Below, one piece after another: positions 1-7,510 of a stretch of 64,000 nt of DNA. This DNA comes from Catellatospora bangladeshensis (GTDB lineage: Bacteria; Actinomycetota; Actinomycetes; Mycobacteriales; Micromonosporaceae), in NCBI RefSeq assembly GCF_016862575.1, contig NZ_BONF01000009.1:124001-188000 (forward strand), given 5' to 3'. The notes under the pieces were generated by a model. That model did not search any database. It was not told the origin of the DNA and saw only the letters and a list, made by a program, of their open reading frames with translations. Position numbers and translations under genes: made by a program. How positions within the stretch are numbered: the first letter of the stretch is position 1; every line of letters starts with the position of its first letter.

Positions 1-309
1 GACCGGGTCGGCGTAGAACGCCTCGGTGGTCAGTGCCTCGCGCGCCATGGTGTTGAGCATCTGCGGGGGGACCAGCATGGACATCGTGGCCAGGGCTTTC
101 TGGTCGGCCTCGAGGTCGGTGTAGAAGGTCTCGTCGACGGTGTCGCCGAGGACGGCGCGCAGCTGCTTGGCGTTCTTGATGCAGTTGACGCGCTGCCACT
201 GGGCCGAGTCCCACTGTGCGGGGGTGACGTCGCGCCAGCCCGGGAACCGGGTCCAGTCGGGCTCGATGAGCTCGACGCGTCGGTATTCGTAGGGTTGCCC
301 AGCGTTCAT
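1..309 (-). CDS. kamA: Lysine 2,3-aminomutase, N-terminal part (cut by window edge)
   Basis: Lysine 2,3-aminomutase is a radical-SAM, PLP-dependent enzyme that converts L-lysine to L-beta-lysine, the first step of lysine fermentation. Only the first 103 residues are visible. They include the family's N-terminal segment (DWTRFPGW and a WQ-RVNCIKNAKQL stretch); the radical-SAM CxxxCxxC cluster lies outside the window. The ATG is at 307-309, preceded on its own strand by a GGAGAGGG ribosome site. It is transcribed away from kdd-kamDE-kal, so the 157 bases between 309 and 467 should hold a divergent promoter. Identification rests on sequence similarity plus the neighbouring pathway genes. Confidence 0.85.
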   Translation of the reverse strand, partial: MNAGQPYEYRRVELIEPDWTRFPGWRDVTPAQWDSAQWQRVNCIKNAKQLRAVLGDTVDETFYTDLEADQKALATMSMLVPPQMLNTMAREALTTEAFYADPV

Positions 310-466
310 CGGTGGCCCTCTCCTTTGCGGTCGCCGTTGACCATACTGGAAGTTCTCCGGCGTACCAACTAGTCTGCCGTAGGATTTCCCGCGGAGTACA
401 GATCTAACCGCAGATTTGGTTCTGGCTTCCCTGGGGAGACGGCACTTTTTGAGGGAGAACCGGACA

Positions 467-1531
467 ATGACGTCACCGATCGGGCTGCACCGCGTGCTGG
501 AGCCGGCCGGGGTGCTGCCCCAGGCGGCCCAACAACTGGACAATTCGCCTGAAATCGGGGCGGACGAGGTGCGGATCGCGGTGGAGCGGCTCAACCTCGA
601 CGCGGCCAGCTACCGCCAGCTCGCCACCAAGCACGCCGGCGACGGCGCCGCGGTCCGCGCCGAGGTCCTGGAGATCATCGGCAGCCGCGGCAAGATGCAG
701 AACCCGGTGACCGGCTCCGGCGGCATGCTCATCGGCACCGTCGAGGCAGTCGGCCCCGAGTCCCCGCTGGGGCTGCGCGTCGGCGACCGCGTCGCCACCC
801 TGGTCTCCCTCACCCTCACCCCCCTGAAGATCACCGACGGGCTCAAGCACTGGGACGGCGGCGGCGAGCAGGTCCCCTGCGAGGGTCACGCGATCCTGTT
901 CGCGCGTTCCATCGCCGCGGTGCTGCCCGCCGACCTGGATCCGGAGCTGGCCCTGGCGGTGATGGACGTGTGCGGCGCCCCGGCGCTGACCGCCCGTGTC
1001 GTGGCGCGGTACGACGACCCGACGGTCGCGGTGATCGGCGGCGCGGGCAAGAGCGGCTCGCTGTCGCTGGCCGCCGCCCGCAAGGCAGGCGCCGCCCGCA
1101 CCGTGGGCGTCGTGCCGGTCGAGCGCGAGCGCGCCGCTCTGGCGCAGGCGGGCCTGGCCGACGTGGTGGCGCTGGCCGACGCCCGTGACCCGGTCGCGCT
1201 GGCCGATGCCGTACGCGAGGCGCTGGGCGGCCGGGCCGCGGACGTGACCGTGGTGTGCGTGGACGTGCCCGGCTGCGAGCACGGCGCGATCCTGTCGACC
1301 GCCGACGGCGGCACGGTGGTCTTCTTCTCGATGGCGACGAGCTTCGCGGCGGCGGCGCTGGGCGCGGAGGGCCTGGCCGCGGATGTGACGATGCTGGTCG
1401 GCAACGGGTACGTGCCGGGTCATGCCGCCTATGCCCTGGATCTGCTGCGGCAGGTGCCGGCGGTGCGGGCGATGTTCGAGTCCCGGCTGGCGCACGAGGC
1501 CGCGCGGCCTGCTTCCGGCACGGCAGACTGA
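467..1531 (+). CDS. kdd: L-erythro-3,5-diaminohexanoate dehydrogenase
   Basis: This enzyme oxidatively deaminates (3S,5S)-3,5-diaminohexanoate to 5-amino-3-oxohexanoate with NAD(P)+, the step after the two aminomutases. The protein is 354 aa, zinc-less MDR-like, with a Rossmann glycine motif (VIGGAGKSGS) near residue 189. The ATG at 467 is chosen over an upstream GTG at 416 because GGGAGAA lies just before it and homologues start near MTSPIGLHRVLEP. It begins the rightward lysine operon, and the next gene starts 4 bases after its stop. The family assignment is confident because of the kamD/kamE/kal neighbours. Confidence 0.88.
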   Translation: MTSPIGLHRVLEPAGVLPQAAQQLDNSPEIGADEVRIAVERLNLDAASYRQLATKHAGDGAAVRAEVLEIIGSRGKMQNPVTGSGGMLIGTVEAVGPESPLGLRVGDRVATLVSLTLTPLKITDGLKHWDGGGEQVPCEGHAILFARSIAAVLPADLDPELALAVMDVCGAPALTARVVARYDDPTVAVIGGAGKSGSLSLAAARKAGAARTVGVVPVERERAALAQAGLADVVALADARDPVALADAVREALGGRAADVTVVCVDVPGCEHGAILSTADGGTVVFFSMATSFAAAALGAEGLAADVTMLVGNGYVPGHAAYALDLLRQVPAVRAMFESRLAHEAARPASGTAD

Positions 1532-1535
1532 CGTC

Positions 1536-3080
1536 ATGCAGATCTCCGCCATGCCTGCCGAGCGCACGACGCTCTGGCACAACGCCGTCGTCCGCAGCCC
1601 CGCCGATCCGGGCGCGACCGCGCTGCTGACGCGTGGGCAGCACATCGTGTGGCTCGGCCCGGTGGCCGAGGCGCCCAGCGCCGACGTGCGCATCGACCTG
1701 GGCGGTGCGCTGGTGACCCCGGCGTTCGTCGACGCGCACGTGCACGCCACCGACACGGGTCTGGCCCTGGCGGGCCTGGACCTGTCGGGGGTGCGCGGTG
1801 CCGCGGAGCTGCTGAAGGCGGTGGCCGAGTTCGCCGCGGGGCTGGGCCCGGACGCGGTGGTGCTGGGGCACGGGTTCGACGAGAGCACCTGGGGCGCGGC
1901 GCAGACCCCGCCGGAGGCGGGCGAGCTGTCGCGGGCCGCGGGTGGGCGCAGCGTGTACCTGTCGCAGGCGTCGATCCACTCGGCGCTGGTGTCGCCTGAC
2001 CTGCTGGCCCTGGCGCAGGGCACGCCGGGTTACGACGAGTCGGGCTGGGTGCGGCGCGACGCGCACCACGTGGTCCGGGAGGCGGCGTTCGGGCAGATCA
2101 CGATCGTGCAGCGGCGGGACGCGCAGATGCGGATGCTGCGGCACGCCGCGAGCCTGGGTATCGCGGCGGTGCACGAGTGCGGCGGGCCGGGCACGTCCAG
2201 CGAGGAGGACTTCACGGAGCTGCTGCGCCTGTCGGGGCAGGGGCTGCCGGAGATCTTCGGGTTCTGGGGCGAGCTGATGGGCGCTGCGAAGGCGCGGGAG
2301 CTGGGCGCGGTCGGCGCGGGCGGTGACCTGTATGCCGACGGTGCGCTGGGTTCGCGTACGGCGTTTCTGTCGGGGGAGTACCTGGACGGCGAGCGCGGCT
2401 GCGGCCACGGTTACGTGTCGGCCGAGCAGGTGCGTGATCATCTGCTGGACTGTCACCGGCACCGGATGCAGGGCGGGTTCCACGCGATCGGCGACGCGGC
2501 GATCTCGACGGTGGTGGACGGGTTCGCGATGGCGGAGAAGGTCCTCGGGGTGGACGCGATCCGTGACGCGCGGCACCGGGTCGAGCATGCCGAGATCATG
2601 GACAAGCGGCTGATCGCCGGGTTCGTGGAGTACGGCATCGTGGCGAGCATGCAGCCGGCGTTCGACCGGCTGTGGGGCGGCGAGCAGCAGATGTACGCCC
2701 AGCGGCTGGGGGTGGCGCGGAGTCTGGCGTCGAACCCGATGGGGCAGATGCACCACACGGGGGTGGCTCTGGCGTTCGGGTCGGACAGCCCGGTGACGCC
2801 GCTGGACCCGTGGGGCAGTGTCCGGGCGGCGATGTGGCATTTCAACCCGCAGCAGCGGATGAGCGCGAAGTCGGCGTTCGCCGCGCACACGCGGGGCGGG
2901 TGGCGTGCGGTGCACCGCGACGACGAGGGCGTCCTGGTGCCCGGTGCGCCGGCGACGTTCGCGGTGTGGCGCACCCCGGCGGGGGTCTCGGGGACCCTGC
3001 CGAGTCTTGAGCAGCACGATGAGCTGCCGGTATGTGTACGTACGGTTCTGCGTGGAGATTGCATTTATGAGCAGCAGTAA
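1536..3080 (+). CDS. YtcJ-like amidohydrolase in the lysine-fermentation operon
   Basis: A 514-aa metal-dependent amidohydrolase of the amidohydrolase-3 (YtcJ) type. Visible features are the HxH metal site (DAHVHAT, about residue 68), a later metal histidine (HAIGDAAIS, about 315), another (RVEHAE, about 350) and a catalytic aspartate region (GSDSPVTPLDP, about 415). The start ATG at 1536 is 4 bases after kdd; the stop overlaps kamD by 14 bases, so it is translationally embedded in the pathway operon. No such enzyme belongs to the classical clostridial pathway. A role in hydrolysing an N-acyl or lactam form of a diamino acid is only a guess; its substrate is unknown. Confidence 0.8.
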   Translation: MQISAMPAERTTLWHNAVVRSPADPGATALLTRGQHIVWLGPVAEAPSADVRIDLGGALVTPAFVDAHVHATDTGLALAGLDLSGVRGAAELLKAVAEFAAGLGPDAVVLGHGFDESTWGAAQTPPEAGELSRAAGGRSVYLSQASIHSALVSPDLLALAQGTPGYDESGWVRRDAHHVVREAAFGQITIVQRRDAQMRMLRHAASLGIAAVHECGGPGTSSEEDFTELLRLSGQGLPEIFGFWGELMGAAKARELGAVGAGGDLYADGALGSRTAFLSGEYLDGERGCGHGYVSAEQVRDHLLDCHRHRMQGGFHAIGDAAISTVVDGFAMAEKVLGVDAIRDARHRVEHAEIMDKRLIAGFVEYGIVASMQPAFDRLWGGEQQMYAQRLGVARSLASNPMGQMHHTGVALAFGSDSPVTPLDPWGSVRAAMWHFNPQQRMSAKSAFAAHTRGGWRAVHRDDEGVLVPGAPATFAVWRTPAGVSGTLPSLEQHDELPVCVRTVLRGDCIYEQQ

Positions 3081-4659
3081 ACTCGGTCTGGACCCGGCGC
3101 TGGTGCACCGGGCTCGGGCGCTGGCCGCACGGGCCGGGCGTCCGGTGGTGGACCTGGCCCGTTCCCACACCACCGTGTCGGTGGAGCGGGCCGTCCTGCG
3201 CCTGTCCGGGATGATCGGCGCCGACCCCGACGGGATCCCGTGGGTGAACCGCCTCGTCGACGCGGTACGCGAGGACGTGGGCCTGGGGCACGGGGTGGCG
3301 CTGCCGGTGTTCCACAGCCTCGCCCAGCACGGCCTGGAGTATTCGGCCGCCGACCTGACCCTGCTGGCGCAGAAGGCCGCGTCGGGGTCGGTGCGGTTCG
3401 AGCTGCCCACGGGCAGGGCCGCGACCGCGGCGAAGCGGGCGGCGAAGCGGATGGCGGCGGCCGGGATCCGGCAGATCGACCGCAACCGCGCCGAACGCGA
3501 CCGGATGGTCAAGCGCTACGGCGACCCGAAGCAGCGGCCGTGGATCTACCTGATCGTGGCGACGGGTGACATCTTCGAGGACATCCCGCAGGCGCAGGCC
3601 GCGGCGCGGGCGGGCGCGGACGTGATCGCGGTGATCCGGTCGACGGGCCAGTCGCTGCTGGACTACGTGCCCGAGGGCGCGACCCGGGAGGGGTTCGCGG
3701 GCACGTACGCGACGCAGGAGAACTTCCGGCTGATGCGGGCGGCGCTGGACGAGTCCAGCCGCGAGCTGGGCCGGTATGTGCGGCTGACGAACTACGCGTC
3801 GGGCCTGTGCATGCCGGAGATCGCGACGCTGGCCGGGTTGCAACGGCTGGACATGATGCTCAACGACTCGATGTACGGGATCCTGTTCCGCGACATCAAC
3901 CCGATCCGCACGTTCGTCGACCAGCGGTTCTCGCGGCAGATCCACGCCCGGGCGGGGATCATCATCAACACCGGTGAGGACAACTACCTGACCACCGCCG
4001 ACGCGGTCGAGGCCGCGCACACGGTGACGGTGTCGCAGCTGCTCAACGAGTACTTCGCGCACGAGGCCGGGCTCGCGGACTGGCAGCTGGGGCTGGGGCA
4101 CGCGTTCGAGATCAACCCGGACCTGCCGGAGTCGTTCCGGCTCGAGCTGGCGCATGCGCTGCTGGCGCGGGAGCTGTTCCCGGACGCGCCGCTGAAGTGG
4201 ATGCCGCCGACCAAGCACATGACCGGTGACGTGTTCCGGGGCAACCTGCTCGACGGGTTCTTCAACCTGGTCGGGGCGCTGACCGGGCAGGGCATCCTGC
4301 TGGTCGGGATGATGACCGAGGCCGTGGTGACGCCGTGGCTGTCCGACCGGGACATCGCCCTGCAGAACGTGCGGTATGTGCTGGGCGCGGCCGGGAACCT
4401 GCACGAGGACTTCGTGCCCGCGCCGGACGGGTTCATCCAGCGCCGCGCCCACCAGGTCCTCGACGAGGCCATTTCGCTGCTGGAGCGGATCGAGAACGAC
4501 ACGCTGCTCAACGCGATCGCCGACGGCACGTTCGGGATCATGAAGCGGCCCGCGGACCGGGGCAAGGGCCTCGACGGCGTCGCCCGGCACGACGACGGGT
4601 ACTACAACCCGGCCACCGACATCCTCGAGACCCCCGCCAAGCACGAGGAGGACCTGTGA
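3067..4659 (+). CDS. kamD: Lysine 5,6-aminomutase, alpha subunit
   Basis: The large subunit of the adenosylcobalamin- and PLP-dependent aminomutase that moves the terminal amino group of beta-lysine (or D-lysine) to C5. It is 530 aa, close to the usual length of about 520, beginning MSSSKLGLDPALV. The protein is a TIM-barrel subunit; stretches such as YATQENFRLMRAALDES and NTGEDNYLTTADAV are typical of the family. The ATG at 3067 lies inside the end of the amidohydrolase gene, and the stop overlaps the GTG of kamE (GTGA), indicating translational coupling of the two subunits. Confidence 0.93.
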   Translation: MSSSKLGLDPALVHRARALAARAGRPVVDLARSHTTVSVERAVLRLSGMIGADPDGIPWVNRLVDAVREDVGLGHGVALPVFHSLAQHGLEYSAADLTLLAQKAASGSVRFELPTGRAATAAKRAAKRMAAAGIRQIDRNRAERDRMVKRYGDPKQRPWIYLIVATGDIFEDIPQAQAAARAGADVIAVIRSTGQSLLDYVPEGATREGFAGTYATQENFRLMRAALDESSRELGRYVRLTNYASGLCMPEIATLAGLQRLDMMLNDSMYGILFRDINPIRTFVDQRFSRQIHARAGIIINTGEDNYLTTADAVEAAHTVTVSQLLNEYFAHEAGLADWQLGLGHAFEINPDLPESFRLELAHALLARELFPDAPLKWMPPTKHMTGDVFRGNLLDGFFNLVGALTGQGILLVGMMTEAVVTPWLSDRDIALQNVRYVLGAAGNLHEDFVPAPDGFIQRRAHQVLDEAISLLERIENDTLLNAIADGTFGIMKRPADRGKGLDGVARHDDGYYNPATDILETPAKHEEDL

Positions 4660-5417
4660 AGAGCGTCGTGCGCCCGTACGGCGACACCACCGGCGACGGC
4701 ATGACCCAGGTCAGTTTCACGCTGCCGCTGCCGCACGACAAGAAGGCCGAAGGCGCGGCGCTGCAGCTGGCCGCGAAGATGGGCCTGGAACCGGCGATGC
4801 TGGTGCACGCCAAGCAGATGGGCGACGGGTTCACCTTCTTCGTCGTCTACGGCAGCGTCCGGCACCTGGTCGAGCTCGACAAGGTCCAGGTCGTCGAGCG
4901 GGACTTCCCGCTGCTGTCGGCCAAGGAGGTCAACACCCTGGTCAAGCAGAAGATGCGCCGCAAGCTGTCGGTCGTCGGGGCGTGCATCGGCACCGACGCG
5001 CACACCGTCGGCATCGACGCGATCCTCAACGTCAAGGGCATCGCCGGCGAGAAGGGCCTGGAGTACTACCGCGAGCTGAAGGTCGTCAACATGGGCGCGC
5101 AGGTCACCGTGCCGGAGCTGGTCGCGGCGGCGAAGGCGGAGAAGGCCGACGCGGTGCTGGTGTCGCAGGTCGTGACGCAGCGCGACGCGCACCTGCACAA
5201 CACGCGGGAGATGTCGGCGGCGTTCCGGGAGGCGCTGCCCGCCGACAGGCGGCCGCTGCTGATCGTCGGCGGGCCCCGCTTCGACGAGCTGATGACCGGC
5301 GAGCTGGGCGTCGACCGGATCTTCGGCCGGGGCACCACCCCGCGTGAGGTCGCCAGTTACCTGGTCCACGCGCTGATCACCAACAAGGCCGAGCGGAAGA
5401 AGGCGATGGCGGCATGA
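4656..5417 (+). CDS. kamE: Lysine 5,6-aminomutase, beta (cobalamin-binding) subunit
   Basis: The small subunit (253 aa) carries the base-off B12-binding Rossmann domain. The signature DAHTVG (D-x-H-x-x-G) is at about residues 113-118, with the conserved GACIGTD just before it and a glycine loop VGGPRFDEL further on. The GTG start overlaps the kamD stop by 4 bases and the ATG of kal overlaps this stop, so kamD, kamE and kal form one coupled block. It depends on the alpha subunit for activity and on imported or endogenous cobalamin; no B12 riboswitch is visible upstream of the operon. Confidence 0.93.
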   Translation: MKSVVRPYGDTTGDGMTQVSFTLPLPHDKKAEGAALQLAAKMGLEPAMLVHAKQMGDGFTFFVVYGSVRHLVELDKVQVVERDFPLLSAKEVNTLVKQKMRRKLSVVGACIGTDAHTVGIDAILNVKGIAGEKGLEYYRELKVVNMGAQVTVPELVAAAKAEKADAVLVSQVVTQRDAHLHNTREMSAAFREALPADRRPLLIVGGPRFDELMTGELGVDRIFGRGTTPREVASYLVHALITNKAERKKAMAA

Positions 5418-5818
5418 GTGTCGGGTTCACGGTCGTGCACCGCAAGTATGTGCCGTACAGCCACGCGCACTACGCGGGCAACCTCGTCGACGGCGCGTAC
5501 GCCCTGGCGGCGTTCGGGGATGTGGCCACGGAGGTGTGCATCCGGCTCGACGGCGACGAGGGCCTGTTCGCGTCGTACTCCGACGTGCAGTTCAAGGCCC
5601 CCATGCGGGCCGGGGACGTGCTGGAGGTCGTCGCGACCGTGTCCCGGATGGGCACCCGGTCGCGGACCATCGACTTCGAGGCCCGGGTCGTGTGCCGGGG
5701 CCGGCCGGACAGGTCCGAGTCCGCCGCCGACGTCCTCGACCCGCCGGTCGTCGCCGTGACCGCGACCGGCACCGTGGTCGTCCCGCCGCAGAGCCCCGGA
5801 TCGGCTCCGCGAGCTTGA
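5414..5818 (+). CDS. kal: 3-aminobutyryl-CoA ammonia-lyase
   Basis: A hotdog-fold lyase (134 aa) that eliminates ammonia from L-3-aminobutyryl-CoA to give crotonyl-CoA late in lysine fermentation. The N-terminal stretch KYVPYSHAHYAGNLVDGAY matches the family's conserved start, followed by a thioesterase-like hotdog core (FKAPMRAGDVLEV). It is encoded with a 4-base overlap after kamE and itself overlaps the TTG start of the next gene. The 3-keto-5-aminohexanoate cleavage enzyme (kce), which makes its substrate, is not in this window and may lie beyond kamA. Confidence 0.88.
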   Translation: MSVGFTVVHRKYVPYSHAHYAGNLVDGAYALAAFGDVATEVCIRLDGDEGLFASYSDVQFKAPMRAGDVLEVVATVSRMGTRSRTIDFEARVVCRGRPDRSESAADVLDPPVVAVTATGTVVVPPQSPGSAPRA

Positions 5819-7158
5819 GCCGCACGAGCCTGCTCTGCTGTGTCGACGTCGGGTCGACGTTCACCAAGGCGGCCCTCGTCGACACCGGCAGCGGACGGCT
5901 GGTCGCCACCGGCGCGCACCGCACCACCGTCGGGTCCGACGTGCTGCACGGCCTCGACGCGGCCGTCGCCGCGACCGGCCACACCCCCGACGGGGTGCTG
6001 GTGTGCTCGTCGGCCGGCGGCGGCCTGCGCCTGGCCGTCGTCGGCTACGAGCGCCTCGTCACCGCGCAGGCCGGGCACCGGGTCGGCCTGTCGGCCGGGG
6101 CGAAGGTCGTGCACGTCGCCGCCGGGCCCCTGGACCGGGCCGGGCTCGCGCAGCTGCGCGCGGCGCGGCCCGACGTGGTGCTGCTCGTCGGCGGCACCGA
6201 CGGCGGCGACACCGACACGATCAGCCACAACGCGGCCCGGCTCGCCGCCGCCCGCTGGCGGGTCCCCACCGTCCTCGCCGGCAACGCCGACTGCCGCGAG
6301 CAGCTCGAAACGCTGCTCGCCGGAGCGGGTGTGCCCGTGGTCGCGGTGGGTAATGTGCTGCCCGCGATCGGGGTCCTCGACCCCGGCCCGGCCCGCGCGG
6401 CGATCCGGCAGATGTTCCTGCAGCACGTCATCGGCGGCAAGAAACTGTCCCGGGGGCCCCGGTTCGCGTCGCTGGTCCGGGCCGCGACCCCCGACGCGGT
6501 CCTGACCGGTGTCGAGCTGCTGGCCGGGCACACCGGCCACGACCTGCTCGTCGTCGACGTCGGCGGGGCCACCACCGACGTGTACTCGGTGCTGGTCCCC
6601 GACGCCGAGCAGCTCGCCGGGGTCCGCGACGACGTCGCCGGGACGATGTGGGCCGCCCGCACCGTCGAAGGGGACCTCGGTATGCGCTGGTCGGCGCCCG
6701 GGGTCGTCGCCGCGGCCCAGGCGGAGAAACTCCTCGTCCCCGGCGAGGCCGCGGCGCTGGACGCGGCGGCCGAGGCACGGGCGGCGCACCCGGGGTACGT
6801 CGCCGACGACGGGACCGAACGGGCCGCCGACCGGCGCCTGGCCGAACTCGCCGTCACCGTCGCGCTGCGCCGCCACGCCCGCGGTGAGGCCGCCGTCGCG
6901 GGCGGGCCCCGCCGCGGCGGCCGGGACCTGCGCGACGTCGCGCTGGTCATCGGGTCCGGTGGGGTGCTGCGGCACAGCCCGCCCGACGTCGCGCAGGCGG
7001 TGCTAGGCGCGGGCCTGGGCGACACCGCCGGTGGATGGCCGCTGCCACGTCACCCGCGCGTGGTCGTCGACGCGTCCTACATTCTGGCCGCCGCCGGGCT
7101 GCTCGCCGCCGAACATCCCGCCGCCGCGGCCGCGCTGCTGGCCGCTGAGCTGCGCTGA
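5815..7158 (+). CDS. MutL/GlmL-type reactivating ATPase-like protein
   Basis: A 447-aa member of the MutL (GlmL) family of ASKHA-fold proteins encoded beside B12-dependent mutases; family members are thought to protect or reactivate the cobalamin enzyme. The first phosphate loop VDVGSTFTK lies at about residues 9-17, a second ATPase motif VVDVGGATTDVYS near 246, and GSGGVLRHS near 381. The start is a TTG overlapping the kal stop (TTGA), the only start in reach before the first motif. Its position directly after kamD-kamE-kal supports a role as activator of lysine 5,6-aminomutase (inference). It is unrelated to the mismatch-repair MutL. Confidence 0.8.
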   Translation: MSRTSLLCCVDVGSTFTKAALVDTGSGRLVATGAHRTTVGSDVLHGLDAAVAATGHTPDGVLVCSSAGGGLRLAVVGYERLVTAQAGHRVGLSAGAKVVHVAAGPLDRAGLAQLRAARPDVVLLVGGTDGGDTDTISHNAARLAAARWRVPTVLAGNADCREQLETLLAGAGVPVVAVGNVLPAIGVLDPGPARAAIRQMFLQHVIGGKKLSRGPRFASLVRAATPDAVLTGVELLAGHTGHDLLVVDVGGATTDVYSVLVPDAEQLAGVRDDVAGTMWAARTVEGDLGMRWSAPGVVAAAQAEKLLVPGEAAALDAAAEARAAHPGYVADDGTERAADRRLAELAVTVALRRHARGEAAVAGGPRRGGRDLRDVALVIGSGGVLRHSPPDVAQAVLGAGLGDTAGGWPLPRHPRVVVDASYILAAAGLLAAEHPAAAAALLAAELR

Positions 7159-7205
7159 CGCCACCGCATGCGGTGATCGTCACGCTGCGTGGCCGGGCCG
7201 TGAAA

Positions 7206-7235
7206 TTGACCGTGCCCGCACGCCGCCGGTACCGT
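7206..7235 (+). promoter_or_regulatory. Candidate sigma-70 type promoter
   Basis: TTGACC at 7206-7211 and TACCGT at 7230-7235 are 18 bases apart, predicting transcription from about 7242. It faces a 269-base stretch without a convincing gene, followed by lnt. It could drive lnt, the candidate small RNA below, or both. Confidence 0.4.
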
Positions 7236-7241
7236 CGTAGG

Positions 7242-7417
7242 GTCCTCCACCGTGCCGTCGCCGACCGGCGGTCGTGCGCGGCAGGCGGGGTCCGCGATCA
7301 GTAGAAAACGACCGGCGGTGGGCTGCAGACCGACGCCGATCGGCCCGAAGATCGCAGGTCCGTGCCGTGGAGTTGGGAGTGCGGGGCGCGGCCGTCTGGC
7401 CGCGCCCCGATTCTTGT
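7242..7417 (+). ncRNA. Candidate small RNA or long 5' leader of lnt
   Basis: The interval between the putative promoter and a perfect GC-rich hairpin with a short T-containing tail is about 170 bases. It contains no open frame with a ribosome site and has several nested inverted segments. I could not match it to a known riboswitch or housekeeping RNA. It may be an independent small RNA or an attenuated leader of lnt; the evidence is only promoter plus terminator geometry. Confidence 0.25.
7383..7408 (+). terminator. Intrinsic terminator-like hairpin
   Basis: Perfect 11-bp stem GGGGCGCGGCC / GGCCGCGCCCC with a GTCT loop, followed by GATTCTTGT. It sits 225 bases after the kam operon and about 100 bases before the lnt start. 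Confidence 0.6.
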
Positions 7418-7510
7418 AACCTTGCACCGCCCCCGGCCAAGATCTCTCGGCGTGGGCCGCGCCGCGCGCCCGCGCGGCGCACCATAGTGCTTGTGAGATG
7501 GGGTGGACCG

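Noticed and set aside
843-3512. Leftward open frame opposite kdd, the amidohydrolase and kamD
   Set aside because: Low-complexity basic composition; the rightward genes have clear family motifs and ribosome sites.
5815-7158. MutL-named protein considered as DNA mismatch repair
   Set aside because: It has the ASKHA-type phosphate loops of the GlmL/MutL mutase-associated family, not the GHKL fold, and lies after B12-mutase genes.
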